Origin: Scilla litardierei
Taxonomy: Eukaryota > Streptophyta > Magnoliopsida > Asparagales > Asparagaceae
Direction of reading: 5' to 3'
DNA: 64,000 nucleotides
Assembly: GCA_030789695.1 (NCBI GenBank)
Contig: JAULAV010003585.1
Location: forward strand, 32,279 to 96,278
The translations under genes and the position numbers were made by a program. Shown here one piece after another: positions 1 through 10,090 of the stretch. The notes below the pieces were generated by a model. That model had not been told where the DNA came from. It was given only the letters and a program-made list of their open reading frames with translations, and did not search any database. Within the stretch, counting starts at the first letter, position 1, and each line of letters starts with the position of its first letter.

Positions 1-680
1 GATTCTAGCCACGGGTAAGCGTCCAAAGCCATGGATTCAATCACAACAGCAATAGATGATGAAACAATCACAGCAATAACAAAGAGGGAAAATATCTATT
101 AAAGAAACAAAGAGTGTTACACTATTTAACGTTTAGAACAATAAAAATGACAGAATAAAAGAGTTATGAATCTTACAAAACAACCCAAAACCCTAGGAAA
201 ACTAGAAAAACTCCTGAAAATGAGATCATCCTCGCAGGGAGATGAGGGGACGATTATATACGCGCGCCCAAAAGACAGAAATACCCCCCCAGATTCGCCC
301 TAAAAGTCATAGGAGAGGGGTTTGATGCGACCGCGTCAAGAAACGATGTGGTCGCGTCATTCCCAAAAGTAATGGGGATGGGGGCTAGGCCACACGGTCG
401 CGTCAAATGAGACGCGGCCGCGTTGAAGGTCATGCGGTCGCGTCGTCTGTTGACGCGGCCGCGTGGTTTTGCTCTGGAAGTTGTAAGTTCACGGCCATGT
501 ACCCACGTTAACGCGGGCCGTGAAACTCTCTGGTCTTCATTCTTCTTCTTTACTCCAACAAATCTTCTGACGCGGCCGCTTGATTGGAATTAACGCGGCC
601 GCATTAAAGTTTCTTCTTTGACAGATTGACGCGACCGCATGGACATGATGGCGCGGCCGCGTGGATCTTTAGTCTTCACA
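1..680 (-). mobile_element. Partial LTR of a SIRE-type copia element
   Basis: This is probably the 3' LTR of a minus-strand Ty1/copia element, cut by the window edge. Read on the minus strand it starts near 680 with TGTGAAG. It carries about 340 bp (roughly 320-660) packed with variants of a GC-rich palindrome, GACGCGGCCGCGTC. A TATA-like TATATAAT follows at 260-253, then an AT-rich leader. A polypurine run (AAGGGGGAG on the minus strand, about 687-696) sits just outside, as expected for a polypurine tract next to a 3' LTR, although about six bases separate it from the inferred LTR start. The order of palindrome array, TATA and leader matches the copia LTRs at 25771-27430 and 35345-36675. No terminal repeat partner or target duplication can be seen, so the boundary is approximate. 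Confidence 0.5.
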
Positions 681-1569
681 AAAATGCTCCCCCTTGTGCA
701 ATCGACTCCCTGGCCTAGCTCCTTTTGCCTCTTTGCGCTTAGATCTCGCTATATGCTACCAAATTGATATACACCTCCTGCAAAGTATGTGAGAGACCAC
801 AAAGCAAAAGAAGAGAGAAAACGGGGAAAACGGTAATAAATAAAGAATGAAAGAACGTAAAACGTGCATGAAAAAGGTGGAAAACTATATACAATAAACA
901 CTTATCAGGAAACTATAGCATATTTTAATAATTTTAGGTAATTATAGCATATTTAGTAATTCTACTTCAACAGGATATTATAGCATACTTATTATAGATT
1001 AAAATTTAAAAAAATTTACAAAGCATACTAAAGCATAATTTTACACCCATTCTCTGTTATTAAATAGATATACAAAAAAATTTCAAACCAAGATTAAGAA
1101 CAATAGCCGTGTTGCTACATGAAAATGAAAAAAACAAAAGGCTTGGTGCTCAGGTCAGATCCAAGAAACAATAATCTTGTTGGATGTTACTATGGACAAA
1201 ATGAAAAATAAAGATTAATGTTGGATTGTTGCTACAAGAAAATAAAAAAATGTTATCACTGCAAAAAAATGCAAGAAACACACATGTCGATTCCTTTGCC
1301 ATCTTGATGTTGTTGCTTCCTCGACTTGCTCAACTTGATTGAGTCAAAACTGAGAGAGATTGTAGACGATAGGATTGTCTTACTTGAGTCGAGACTCGAG
1401 ACTAAGGGCGGTCGTTGAGGAGAGCACACCTCACTTGAGACTAATAGAGATCGAAGAGGAGCGGACAACGATGCCTGATAACCGTGAGGCCAGTGGTCAA
1501 GATTGGAGTCGAAGAGGTTGATAATGATCAATGAGTCAATGATCGCTCGAAAACGAATAGGAAATATGG
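681..1569. other. AT-rich non-coding stretch
   Basis: No gene is supported here. The first part may be the 3' internal end of the minus-strand copia element. From about 900 the sequence is AT-rich with short near-repeats of 'tatagcata' at 915-990. An open frame on the minus strand (1531-1256) has no recognisable motif. If the antiporter gene extends left of the window, this is part of its intron. Confidence 0.4.
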
Positions 1570-1862
1570 ATCGAAAAAATTAGGGTCTTTTTCTCTCTTG
1601 GCTCCGCTAATTATATAATTTTTAAATTGAAATGGGTTTTAGGTCGGGTCAGATCCAATATTCATTGAATATGACTTGTGCACCCTTTAAAAAAGCAAAT
1701 GTGGTCGATATTTCAAACCAAAATATCAGTCGAAATATCAACTGCCAAACTGATATTACAGTGATACAAGGTTCGAAATCAAAACACAACAACCCATGGA
1801 ATATCATGGTACGCATGCATTTTTGCAATATATCGACTGATATATTGGATATGAAACTGATA
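1570..1862 (+). repeat. Dispersed repeat with ATATCG-type motifs, copy 1
   Basis: This segment is similar, in inverted orientation, to about 48815-49075. Shared landmarks in order are an ATTAGGGT start, GGGTCAGATCC / GGGTCAGGATCC, a run ACCCTTTAAAAAA, and then a cluster of 'gatatttcaaacc' and 'atatcgactgatat' motifs. The motif-rich end suggests the subterminal region of a hAT-like or foldback DNA transposon, but I could not identify terminal inverted repeats or a target duplication. It abuts the 3' end of the RTE LINE. Confidence 0.5.
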
Positions 1863-2218
1863 TTTGAACTACTGATTTCAACATTCATATGTTCTATCTT
1901 TCTAACTAATGCATCAATAGGTTTTTGGCGTATATGGCCAAACCATTGCAAACGATGTTATCTCATTTTACCATCTTTATGGTTCACGCCTACTTTTCGC
2001 TCGAATATCCTCGTTTTTTACCTTATCTTTTCTAGTATTTCCATATATCCACTATAACATTTGCATTTCTACCATACGCATACTCTGTTCATGCCTCTGG
2101 ATAATATCCATCATGCTCTTAGTAATAACCCAACCCTCTATACTATATAAGAAAGCTGGTCCAATCATCTTATAAAATTTACCCTTTAGCCATAACGCCA
2201 ACACTCTATACTATATAA
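1863..2218 (-). pseudogene. RTE-clade LINE, 3' coding remnant
   Basis: This is the C-terminal end of a LINE ORF on the minus strand. The translation around 1951-1870 contains QWFGHIRQKPIDALVRK, which corresponds to the conserved RWFGHVQRRP-type segment after the reverse transcriptase domain of plant RTE-clade LINEs. Frameshifts and stops interrupt it. The element continues at 4841-7190 and is split by the LTR element at 2224-4835. A segment of about 55 bp (from about 2150) recurs right after that insertion (from about 4837), so the LINE carried a short tandem duplication before it was hit. Confidence 0.75.
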
Positions 2219-2223
2219 CAAAG
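2219..2223. repeat. Target site duplication CAAAG (left)
   Basis: CAAAG at 2219-2223 recurs at 4836-4840 and flanks the LTR element at 2224-4835 exactly. Five-base duplications are standard for gypsy integrases. Confidence 0.9.
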
Positions 2224-2519
2224 TGATGCGATTTGCTAGGGATTTGAAGATAAAAATGGGATTTTTATTGGAATTTCAGATCTCACAATTAAAAAGGAAC
2301 ACTAATACAATAATCTACTCGCTAACTAATAACTAAAAGACGATTCTTAATCTAGGGGGAAAAGCCGAAATCCTAATACAATTAATCTAAGGGATAAAAT
2401 AAAATACTCTCTCAATTTTCGCATAAGAATTAGGGCCGGCTCAACCCCCTTAAATAGCCAAACACCCCCCAAAAGTCATTTTACCCAAATGCCCCTCTTC
2501 CCAAATACCGGCCGCAACA
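2224..2519 (-). repeat. 3' LTR of element A
   Basis: 296 bp. It matches 4540-4835 except at one position in the 'cttaa(T/C)ctagg' segment. On the minus strand it begins TGTTGCGG and ends CGCATCA. Confidence 0.92.
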
Positions 2520-2560
2520 CTACTCCGCCCCGGAAAAACCACCTTGTCCTCAAGGTGGTG
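2520..2560 (-). promoter_or_regulatory. Polypurine tract and conserved hairpin block of element A
   Basis: On the minus strand CACCACCTTGAGGACAAGGTGG is followed by a T-run and the purine-rich CCGGGGCGGAGTAG directly before the LTR. The block can fold on itself (ACCACCTTG pairs with CAAGGTGGT). The same block precedes the 3' LTR in the elements at 7278, 13446, 19808, 23497 and 44875. In the autonomous relative it encodes the HLEDKV end of pol. Confidence 0.75.
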
Positions 2561-2578
2561 CGTGAAGGGTATGGTCAG

Positions 2579-4099
2579 CTACTCCACGTGCAGGTGCTCC
2601 GGATCATCGTCCACGCCGGCCTCCAACATTATCACACTTTCTTCTCCCTCTTCTTCGTCATTCACTATCAGGATCTGAAGAGTACGATTTCCGCACCGGT
2701 GCCCTGGGGTAAACTTCTCGTCGCATTTGAAACACAGGCCCTTGGTCCGTTTGTCACGAATCTCTGCCTCGGTCATTCTTCGTGTATGCCCCCCAGGTCG
2801 TAGTTCCATCCCCTTATCCTTGGTAACCACTGTGCCGTCAGTGGATGTTGCCCCTCCTGCGGCCCCCTTTTGTCCTCCTCCCGGATCCGGCACTCTAAAG
2901 GTAGAGCCTCCCCACGTTCCGCGGGCTCTCCGCTCCGTCTCCTGGTGATCCTCCACCTTCCTGGCCAGCGTCATCATCACGCGCAAACCCACGGGCTCAA
3001 ACTGCCTCAGCCCCGACCTCACCGTGGGCGTCAGCCCCTTCATGAAACAACCCTCCAGAGACTCCTCAGAGACTCCCCGAACTCGGTGGCAGAGCGACTC
3101 GAACTTCTTGATATAATCACCCACGCTCCCCTCCTGCTTCAGCGAGTACAGTCTCTCGAACACGCCGCCAGCCTGTCCTCCTCCAAACCGCTCTGTCAAG
3201 AGCGTCGTAAACTCAGCCCAGGTCTGGAAAGGCTGCTGCTGATCTGTCCAACGGAACCAACCCAAAGCCTCTCCCTCCAAGCAGACCCCTATCGCCCGAA
3301 GCCGCTCCTCTCCTGGGACAGCGGACACCTCCAAGTACCTCTCCACCCGGTAGAGCCAGTCATCTGGGTCTCCTCCCTCAAAAACAGGCACCTCCAGCTT
3401 CCTCAGACGCCTCTCGCCAGCGAATCCACCTCTCTCCTGCGGCTGGAAACCTCCCCTGTGCTGGTATCCCTGTCGCCTATCGGGAACATAAGCTTCAGCC
3501 CGCTCACGGTAGCCTCCCCTTGCTCCATGCCCCTGCCAGTCTCCCGGAGGATGCCCAAACTCCGCCCCGTGGCCTCCTGGAGGGTCCTGGTACGCTCTCC
3601 AGTCTCCCGAAACTCCCCCAAAGGGTGGGGGTTGAGTCGATGGCCCCCCTGTGATCTGGTGATGCCCTCCGTTCTGCTGAAAATCTCCGCCCGGTCCTCC
3701 AAAGGGCCGAAAACCCCCAAACTGAGCTCCACGGACCTCGGGCGGGGCCCCCGGAAGCCGAAAATTCCTCGTACCAAGCTGTCGGGACTCCTGGGGGTTC
3801 GGTGGGCCGCCCAGGGGTCCGGTGGGCCTCGGGTCCCCTCCCTGGGGTCGGCCGAGGCCCCCCAGGCCGCCGCCTGGGCCGGCCGGCCCTGGAATTGGGC
3901 CGGCGGGCCCCAGGCGGCGGCGGAAATGCCTGCCGAGGCCGCCGGGGGGGCGGCAGGTGCGCCCGCCCCTCACAGGCCCCTGGCGGCCCTCCGCCGGCCC
4001 CGCTGGGGTTCGCCGACCCCCCAGGAATATTTTGGGGGGCCGGCGGCCAAGCCGGGGTGGCCGTGGGGTGCCGCTGAGTCGGAAAGACCCCCCGGCCAC
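2579..4099 (-). CDS. Gag capsid and zinc-knuckle part of element A
   Basis: A 506-residue open frame. The first ~200 residues are rich in Pro, Gly and Arg and very GC-rich (about 3780-4090). A gypsy-type retrotransposon gag core follows from about residue 230, starting LRKLEVPVFEGGDPDDW and containing ALGWF and SLKQEGSVGDYI. A nucleocapsid zinc knuckle CFKCDEKFTPGHRC lies near residue 455, and the C-terminus is acidic. Protease motif DSGA and polymerase motifs are absent, so this is gag alone. It overlaps the upstream frame (4515-3970) in a different phase; together they look like one gag of about 640 residues with a single frame change between 4099 and 3970, where G-runs occur. The change could be a mutation, programmed frameshifting or an assembly error. 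The capsid core and knuckle are undamaged, unlike the other gag copies here. Confidence 0.85.
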   Translation of the reverse strand: MAGGSFRLSGTPRPPRLGRRPPKIFLGGRRTPAGPAEGRQGPVRGGRTCRPPGGLGRHFRRRLGPAGPIPGPAGPGGGLGGLGRPQGGDPRPTGPLGGPPNPQESRQLGTRNFRLPGAPPEVRGAQFGGFRPFGGPGGDFQQNGGHHQITGGPSTQPPPFGGVSGDWRAYQDPPGGHGAEFGHPPGDWQGHGARGGYRERAEAYVPDRRQGYQHRGGFQPQERGGFAGERRLRKLEVPVFEGGDPDDWLYRVERYLEVSAVPGEERLRAIGVCLEGEALGWFRWTDQQQPFQTWAEFTTLLTERFGGGQAGGVFERLYSLKQEGSVGDYIKKFESLCHRVRGVSEESLEGCFMKGLTPTVRSGLRQFEPVGLRVMMTLARKVEDHQETERRARGTWGGSTFRVPDPGGGQKGAAGGATSTDGTVVTKDKGMELRPGGHTRRMTEAEIRDKRTKGLCFKCDEKFTPGHRCGNRTLQILIVNDEEEGEESVIMLEAGVDDDPEHLHVE

Positions 4100-4515
4100 T
4101 TGTTCGTCACGGCGCGGCGGTGCGTGGTCTTGATGGGTCCCCCACGCGTTGTCTTCTTGGTCAAAGCCTCCGTCTTCGTCAACTTTCGGATGTTCTTCAA
4201 AAAAATTGCCTTTTTACCTTTGTCCTTCGCCAAAGGTGGCTCCTTTTTTCTTGGATCCACCTTTGGGATGAGATGAGCGGTCAACGCCGCTATGGCCTCC
4301 GTCAATTCCGAAAATTTCCCCTCCGTCATCTCCTTCATCGCTTTCATCTTGGCCTCCGTCTTCTCTTGATTTTCCTTCATCTCCTTCCGGATCTCCGCGG
4401 CCATCTCCGCATCTTCTTTTCTTAGATCGATGAAACCCTTACTGATTTGGGCTTCAATCCTCTCAACTTTCCCTTCCAAAACTTCAATCCGCTCCGTTGC
4501 CCGCGTGTTCGCCAT
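3970..4515 (-). CDS. Gag N-terminal coiled-coil part of element A
   Basis: Starts at an ATG (4515) just after the primer-binding site and begins MANTRATERIEVLEGKVE. The first ~85 residues are charged with heptad-like spacing (ERIEVLEGKVERIEA), suggesting a coiled coil, followed by a Lys-rich stretch. The frame runs out of phase in the GC-rich Pro/Gly region, and the gag core continues in the frame at 4099-2579. Similar coiled-coil starts occur in the related elements at 17223-17029 and 23871-24110, so this is the real gag start in this family. Confidence 0.8.
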   Translation of the reverse strand: MANTRATERIEVLEGKVERIEAQISKGFIDLRKEDAEMAAEIRKEMKENQEKTEAKMKAMKEMTEGKFSELTEAIAALTAHLIPKVDPRKKEPPLAKDKGKKAIFLKNIRKLTKTEALTKKTTRGGPIKTTHRRAVTNKWPGGLSDSAAPHGHPGLAAGPPKYSWGVGEPQRGRRRAARGL

Positions 4516-4524
4516 GGATCAACC

Positions 4525-4536
4525 GCTCTGATACCA
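4525..4536 (-). promoter_or_regulatory. Primer-binding site (Met-tRNA type)
   Basis: Minus strand reads TGGTATCAGAGC three bases inside the 5' LTR end. This 12-mer complements the 3' end of plant initiator Met tRNA and fixes the element's orientation. Confidence 0.9.
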
Positions 4537-4539
4537 ATT

Positions 4540-4835
4540 TGATGCGATTTGCTAGGGATTTGAAGATAAAAATGGGATTTTTATTGGAATTTCAGATCTC
4601 ACAATTAAAAAGGAACACTAATACAATAATCTACTCGCTAACTAATAACTAAAAGACGATTCTTAACCTAGGGGGAAAAGCCGAAATCCTAATACAATTA
4701 ATCTAAGGGATAAAATAAAATACTCTCTCAATTTTCGCATAAGAATTAGGGCCGGCTCAACCCCCTTAAATAGCCAAACACCCCCCAAAAGTCATTTTAC
4801 CCAAATGCCCCTCTTCCCAAATACCGGCCGCAACA
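4540..4835 (-). repeat. 5' LTR of element A
   Basis: 296 bp, one difference from 2224-2519. It is followed by the right copy of the CAAAG target duplication at 4836-4840. Confidence 0.92.
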
Positions 4836-4840
4836 CAAAG

Positions 4841-7190
4841 CTGGTCTAATCATCTTATAAAATTTACCATCTAGCCATAACGATATATTTTGATTACACA
4901 CCACTCTTATTGCACTCTTGTTGTGGATCTTTACTTCTATCATAGTGCTTTGATTGTATAACAAACATCTTCCTCAATCCCAACATCCTTCTGAATAACT
5001 AGCCCGAGATACCAAAAGTACTAACTTACCGATATACTTCATCATGCTATGGTTTGTATGTCTCAATTTATTAAACTTACATTCATTATACTCGGTCTTA
5101 TTTCTATTAAGACTAAAACCTCGAGTCCCTGTTGTCTGCCTTTAATATTCTAACGTTACATTTACTCCACTTTTAATCTCATCAAATCAATGTCCTCTGC
5201 AAATAGTATACATTAAGACTCTCATCTTCAATATGCGTAATGTGTTGATTCATCGTTATAGCAAATAGGATGGGACTTATACCTGAGTCTTGATATAACC
5301 CAATGGTGATTGAAAAGTTATCTATTATTCATTCATAAATTTTTACATTTGTGATTGCTCCTAAATACATGTCTTAAATTAGAGTAACATAATTTAAAAG
5401 GGCCACCTTCTTTGTTAAGGAACATTATGGAACCTCTCTAAGGGACTCTATAGAAAGATTTCTATATGTCAATAAACATCATATACAAATTTCTATCCCT
5501 TGCTCCATATTGCTCCATAATCTTCCTGATAAGATAGATCGATTGCCTCTGTAGTCGAAGGTCCCGGTATGAAACCAAATTAATTTTTTGATATAGTGTC
5601 TTTCTCACCACAAATTCGATCACTATCGCGTGGTTTCATGATATGACACAATAACTTGAGTCCATGATAGTTAAAGCAACTCTGTATATCATCTTTATTT
5701 TTGAACAAATGTATCAAAATGCTACTCCACTTCTTTGATATTCTATTTGATTCCTAAATTTTATTGAACAATTTTACCAGCCATATAATAGCTCCATCTC
5801 AAATGCATTTCAACACATCAATATGAATCTCAGCTGGGCCACATACTTTTCTTAGTTTCATTCTCTATTAAGCTTCTCTCACCACCAATAATATGATTCT
5901 TTGCATAAATATATAATTCAACTCTTCTGAGGGAACCCCATTATCTCATATATTTTGGGTATAACATATATTAAAGAGTTTATCAAAAATACTCTATTCG
6001 CCTAACTCTAATCTCATTAAAATAAATTAGCTTTCGTTTTAAGTCATTTAATTGTCACAGACCTTCTACTTTTTCTTCCTCATTCACGTTATTCAATAGT
6101 TGTTCTTCGCTCCATCATCTATACCTAACTTCTTGTAAGTATCAGTATAAATCCTAGATCTAACCTATTAGATAACTCTTTTAGATTCCTTCTTGGTTAA
6201 TTTATATCTTTTTAAGGTATTATCATCTCTACATATTCTCAGGTTTCTATATCTGTCACTTTCAGCTCTAACATCAACCTTTACTTTTTTGCTACACCAA
6301 GATATTTTCTTACCTGATGGTGCAATACCTTTATGTATACCAAATTCTTCTAAAGCTATTGTTCTAATGCAATCCTTCATCTTCGCCCATATATCACTCG
6401 TGCCTCCCTCAAACTTTCAATCAAACTCCTTGAGTAACCTTTCTTTAAAACTTTAAAACTTCATTATGTATTATCCTTTAATTTTCACTACTTAATCCTA
6501 GGATTGATCTTAGCTTTGTAGCTCTTTTGTCACTCTGTAACATGCACATTTAGAATTAAAATTTTATGTTGGGTGGTTTCACTCTTTCCTGAAACTACCT
6601 TGCAATCTTTGTAATACAGTTTATCTACTTTTTAGTCAAAAGAAATCTATTTAAGTCACAGGCAATGGAGAAGTTCAAAATAGAATGTCTACGGCATTTC
6701 TTTTCTTGAAACCAAAGCCTCCATAGACACTCATATAATTCATCATGTTTGAGCCTAAATGACTATTAAGATCATTCCTAATAAAAAAATTCTCCAATAT
6801 GTATCATTTACACATCCTCCAAATCAATCCAAAATTGTTATTTATTTACATCACCAATCCTACTTGTGGTGCATAAATGTGAACAATATTCATCGCCTCC
6901 TTCTCTAACACCAATTTAACATGCACAATCACATTGTCTTTTCTTCTTACATCCACTATATTCATTTGTAATCCTTTATAAATTAGTATACCAACCTTAT
7001 CAATTTCTTTCTTTACCGACATACCAAAGCTATGACCCCATGACCCGACTACCCTAGCCTTCTCACTATCATACTTAATATTTTGAATGCATAAAATATT
7101 AATCCTCCTCTTAAACATAACATCAAGAAGTTCTTCTAACTTCCCAATTATGGACCATATGTTCTAAGATGTAATCTAATCATTTGGTTG
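4841..7190 (-). pseudogene. RTE-clade LINE, endonuclease and reverse transcriptase remnant
   Basis: The larger part of the LINE that element A splits, reading leftward. Near 7118-6850 the translation resembles the N-terminal apurinic-type endonuclease of plant RTE LINEs (RRINILCIQ, then IVHIYAPQVGL; the family has NIxCIQETKW and SAYAPQxGL). At 6380-6168 a Lys/Arg-rich linker follows, ending KLTKKESKRV. The reverse transcriptase region (about 6000-5000) is heavily frameshifted; the catalytic FADD box survives near 5215-5180 as FAEDIDL. Stops and frameshifts throughout show it is dead and old. Endonuclease at the right end and the C-terminal segment at 1863-2218 confirm one minus-strand element of roughly 3 kb. 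Confidence 0.75.
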
Positions 7191-7277
7191 TACTAAGATG
7201 TTAAACATGTCTAAACTACTTAAAAACTGAATTTCAAATGATTTAGACATGTTTTACTCATATAAAATGTAACAAAA

Positions 7278-7634
7278 GGATAGGCTCATAGTAGAAGGGA
7301 TGGACGGCAAAAAGCTAGCGCAGGGTGGCAAATCAGAGGCAAAGGCAAGGAGGGCTGAACCAGTGACAGTTGTAATTCTGGATACTATGGGCAAATAAGT
7401 AATTTCTAGAAAATTTGTATTTTATATTAGGGGGATGGGGTAATTAGGGAGGCTGAATTTAAGAGAAAATTGAATAAAGTTGAGTAGAAATCCTAGATTA
7501 GTGAGCGGCATTCCTCCCGAATTGAGGCCATTAGGAGAGCAGACATCCTCTTGAATAGATGCAACTATCTTGCATCTCCACTTTCATCAATAAAACCCCT
7601 ATTTTTATTCCAATATCCCTAGCAAATCCTAACA
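7278..7634 (+). repeat. 5' LTR of element B
   Basis: 357 bp, paired with 9721-10090. It ends CCTAACA directly before the primer-binding site. Confidence 0.85.
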
Positions 7635-7636
7635 AA

Positions 7637-9640
7637 TTGGTATCAAAACGGTTCGATCTTGATGGTGGCAAGGGAAATTGATGCCTCGATAGAAAAGTTG
7701 GAAGTGAGGTGGTGATTCTCAAGAGAATGATTGAGGAACAACATCGATCAATGGAGGAACATCATCTGAACAACTAATGAATAGTGTTGTTCATCGATGG
7801 AACTCTTGATGAAGCAATGGAGGATAGGTTTTCATCGATGGAACTCTTGATGAATCAGATGTGTGAGAATGATGTGAGAGAAACCGAGCAATGGAGAATG
7901 TGTGAGAAACCGAGTGAAACCGAGCAATGGAGGAAAGGTTTTCATCGATGGAACGCTTAATGAAGTAGATGAGTGAAAAAATGAACCATCCTCCACCTGA
8001 GAAATAGACGACGAATACAAATCTGAACATCGACGAAGACGACACCGATCTATGGCAAAAGGTGCAACTTATGGACAATGGAAAAGGAAAAGTCGACATC
8101 CTTGAGAAAGATTTGCAACCAATAGATGAACCGCGAGAGTGGGACCAAAACCTCTACCAAAACTCATAGGGACGACAGATGATGGAGGCGACAGACCCAA
8201 CCATGGCCGCCATAGGCCTGGGCGGCCCGCTAGCATGCCGTTGGGCCACTTGTCGGCCAGGGCTCGTCAGGGCCCTGGCGAGCCCTGAGTGACAAGGGGC
8301 TCAACAGCCTGCTAGCGGGCCGCTCAGGCCTCAACTGGAGGGTGGGATGCCGGGGGCGATAAGGCACGAGCAAACTTCCAATGGCCCGCGGCCCTTGGTT
8401 TCCAGGCGGAGGGGGCCAACGAGGCCCGATGACATGCCCAAGGGCGTCGACTTTTCGGAGGGTTTCGGCGACATCGGAGATAATTACCTGGGCTTTGATG
8501 ACAACGGCGAAGACCGATGTGGCTCAACAACAACGGGGGGAGACTCACAAGGCTTCAGCTGGGCCAAAAGAGGCCCATGGAGAGGCAACAGTCTTTGGGG
8601 CAACAAAGGGGCCGCAGGGGCCCTGTCGTAGCCCACATGGGGCGACGGCCCTTTATGGAGCAATAACGATGGCGATGGAGGTATACAAGGATTTGACAAA
8701 GGAGACAAAGTTCCAGATTGCTTTGACGATGACTGGTGTAACGACGGCCCAACAGAGAGATTTCCGATGGATGATTGTATAGATCTCATGGTTGCAAATT
8801 GAAATAAATATCAGCAGTTTCATTACAGACAGCCCAGTAGAAGAGCGGGTCAAGGCAGTTAGGCTTTGACAACAAGATCTGAAAGCTAAATATGTTGGTC
8901 TTTAAGGTGGAGAACCTTTATGGACGGGTTTATCGTGCAGAGAGGTATTACGTCGTGAACCGCTTAACAAAGAAATTAATGACGACTGGTCTATGTTTGA
9001 AGGAAACGGAATTGGCTTGGTTCTAGTGGAAGTAGCAGAGGTAGCATGTGTGTTCATGGGAGGAGTTCAAAGATTGCTTGCTGGACCGATTTCGCGACAT
9101 TCAAGTGGAGATTTAGATAAGAAGCTCATGCACTCAAACAGGAGGGCACCGTCAAAAATTACAGAGAGGTGTGAGTTGCTCGCAGGTCGAGTGAGTGGAT
9201 ACTAAAAGCGATGTTAAAGGGAAACTTTATGAATAGGCTTAAGACGAGCATCAAAGCCGAGCTACGTATACTAAGGCCGATGGGGATGGAGAGACGATGG
9301 AGTTGGCCCAGATGATGTAGGACAGAAACACTACGGAGCGGGCTGCCAGGGAAGCGTCGAACGGGGTCGCCTCCCGCACTAATACTATGTTGGAGGTCCT
9401 GAAGTCCAAACCAAGAAGGGATCAGACAGGCCAGGAGAAGAACAGCGGGCCCCAAACCGATAGCATATTTAAGTGCCTCACGAAGGTAGAGATCAAGAAC
9501 AAGCTGGCCAAGGGTTTATGCTTCCAATGTGACGAGAGGTTCGGGCCAGGACATTACTACGGGGATCGTGCTCTCTAAGTTTTGATGGTCGAAGATGATG
9601 AATGCACAACAGCTGAGGAGGAATAGCCATGTGCGGACGA
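7637..9640 (+). pseudogene. Decayed gag of element B
   Basis: Fragments of a gypsy gag in shifting frames. About 7790-7990 contains short direct repeats of 'ttcatcgatggaac'. About 8200-8640 is GC-rich and Pro/Gly-coding, like the linker in element A. Gag-core fragments run from about 8890 to 9330 (near 9130-9200: a segment matching LKQEGTVKxY and then LAGRVSG). The zinc knuckle at about 9510-9560 reads CFQCDERFGPGHYYG, so the last cysteine is lost. No protease or polymerase motif follows; the frame ends in an acidic tail like that of element A. Confidence 0.7.
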
Positions 9641-9720
9641 GCATCCTCCTTTGGAGTAGCGTGCCACATGGATTCATGACACCACCTTGAGGACAATGTG
9701 ATTCGTTGGAGACGGAGTAA

Positions 9721-10090
9721 TGATAGGCTCATAGTAGAATGGGTGGAGCAGCAAAAGGCTAGGGCAGGGGCAACAAAATCAGCAGCAAAGGCAAGGAAGG
9801 CTGAACCAGTGATAAAGTTGTAATTATGTGCACCAATGACAAATCTGTAATTTCTAAGAAATCAGTATTTTATATAAGGGCTGGGTTAATTATAAGGGAG
9901 GCTAATTTGAGATAGAATTGAGTATAGATTAGGAGTAGAAACTCTAGATTAGTTGGAGAGCTGCATTCTTCTCGAATTGAGGCCATTGGGATAGCATTCA
10001 TCCTTTCAAATAGAGGCCAACTATTTTGTATCCCCACTTTCATCATTAAAATCCCTATTTTTATTTCCAAATCCCAAGCAAATCCTAACA
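9721..10090 (+). repeat. 3' LTR of element B
   Basis: 370 bp. It begins TGATAGGCTC after the purine run GGAGACGGAGTAA and ends CCTAACA, followed by the CAAAA duplication. Confidence 0.85.

Larger units (their letters stand above)
2224..4835 (-). mobile_element. Young gag-only LTR retrotransposon (TR-GAG type), element A
   Basis: A complete 2,612-bp element with perfect CAAAG target duplications and LTRs of 296 bp (4540-4835 is the 5' LTR, 2224-2519 the 3' LTR, read on the minus strand). By eye the LTRs differ at one base, so insertion was recent. A primer-binding site identical to the common TGGTATCAGAGC (initiator Met tRNA) lies at 4536-4525, next to the 5' LTR. Coding sequence is gag only; protease, reverse transcriptase and integrase are absent. 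The 3' end carries the block CACCTTGAGGACAAGGTGG followed by a G-rich polypurine tract, matching the end of pol in the Reina-type element at 23497-31093. This fits the class described as terminal repeat retrotransposons with GAG (TR-GAG). It must rely on enzymes from autonomous relatives. Confidence 0.92.
7278..10090 (+). mobile_element. Older gag-remnant LTR retrotransposon, element B
   Basis: 2,813 bp, plus strand, with target duplications CAAAA at 7273-7277 and 10091-10095. LTRs are 7278-7634 (357 bp; first base mutated from T to G) and 9721-10090 (370 bp); they differ by many substitutions and small indels, so it is older than element A. The primer site TTGGTATCAAAAC at 7637-7649 is a decayed Met-tRNA match. 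Internal sequence holds gag remnants but no recognisable pol. The 3' block CACCTTGAGGACAATGTG and a purine run precede the 3' LTR. Relationship to elements A, C, E and F is inferred from the shared primer site, 3' block and gag. Confidence 0.85.

Noticed and set aside
320..660. CRISPR-like array or CpG island
   Set aside because: The repeated words are short palindromes with irregular spacing and no conserved repeat-spacer structure; the order fits an LTR promoter region.
2870..4276. 468-codon plus-strand open frame opposite element A
   Set aside because: It is antisense to gag in a GC-rich region, has no domain and crosses the gag core; a shadow.
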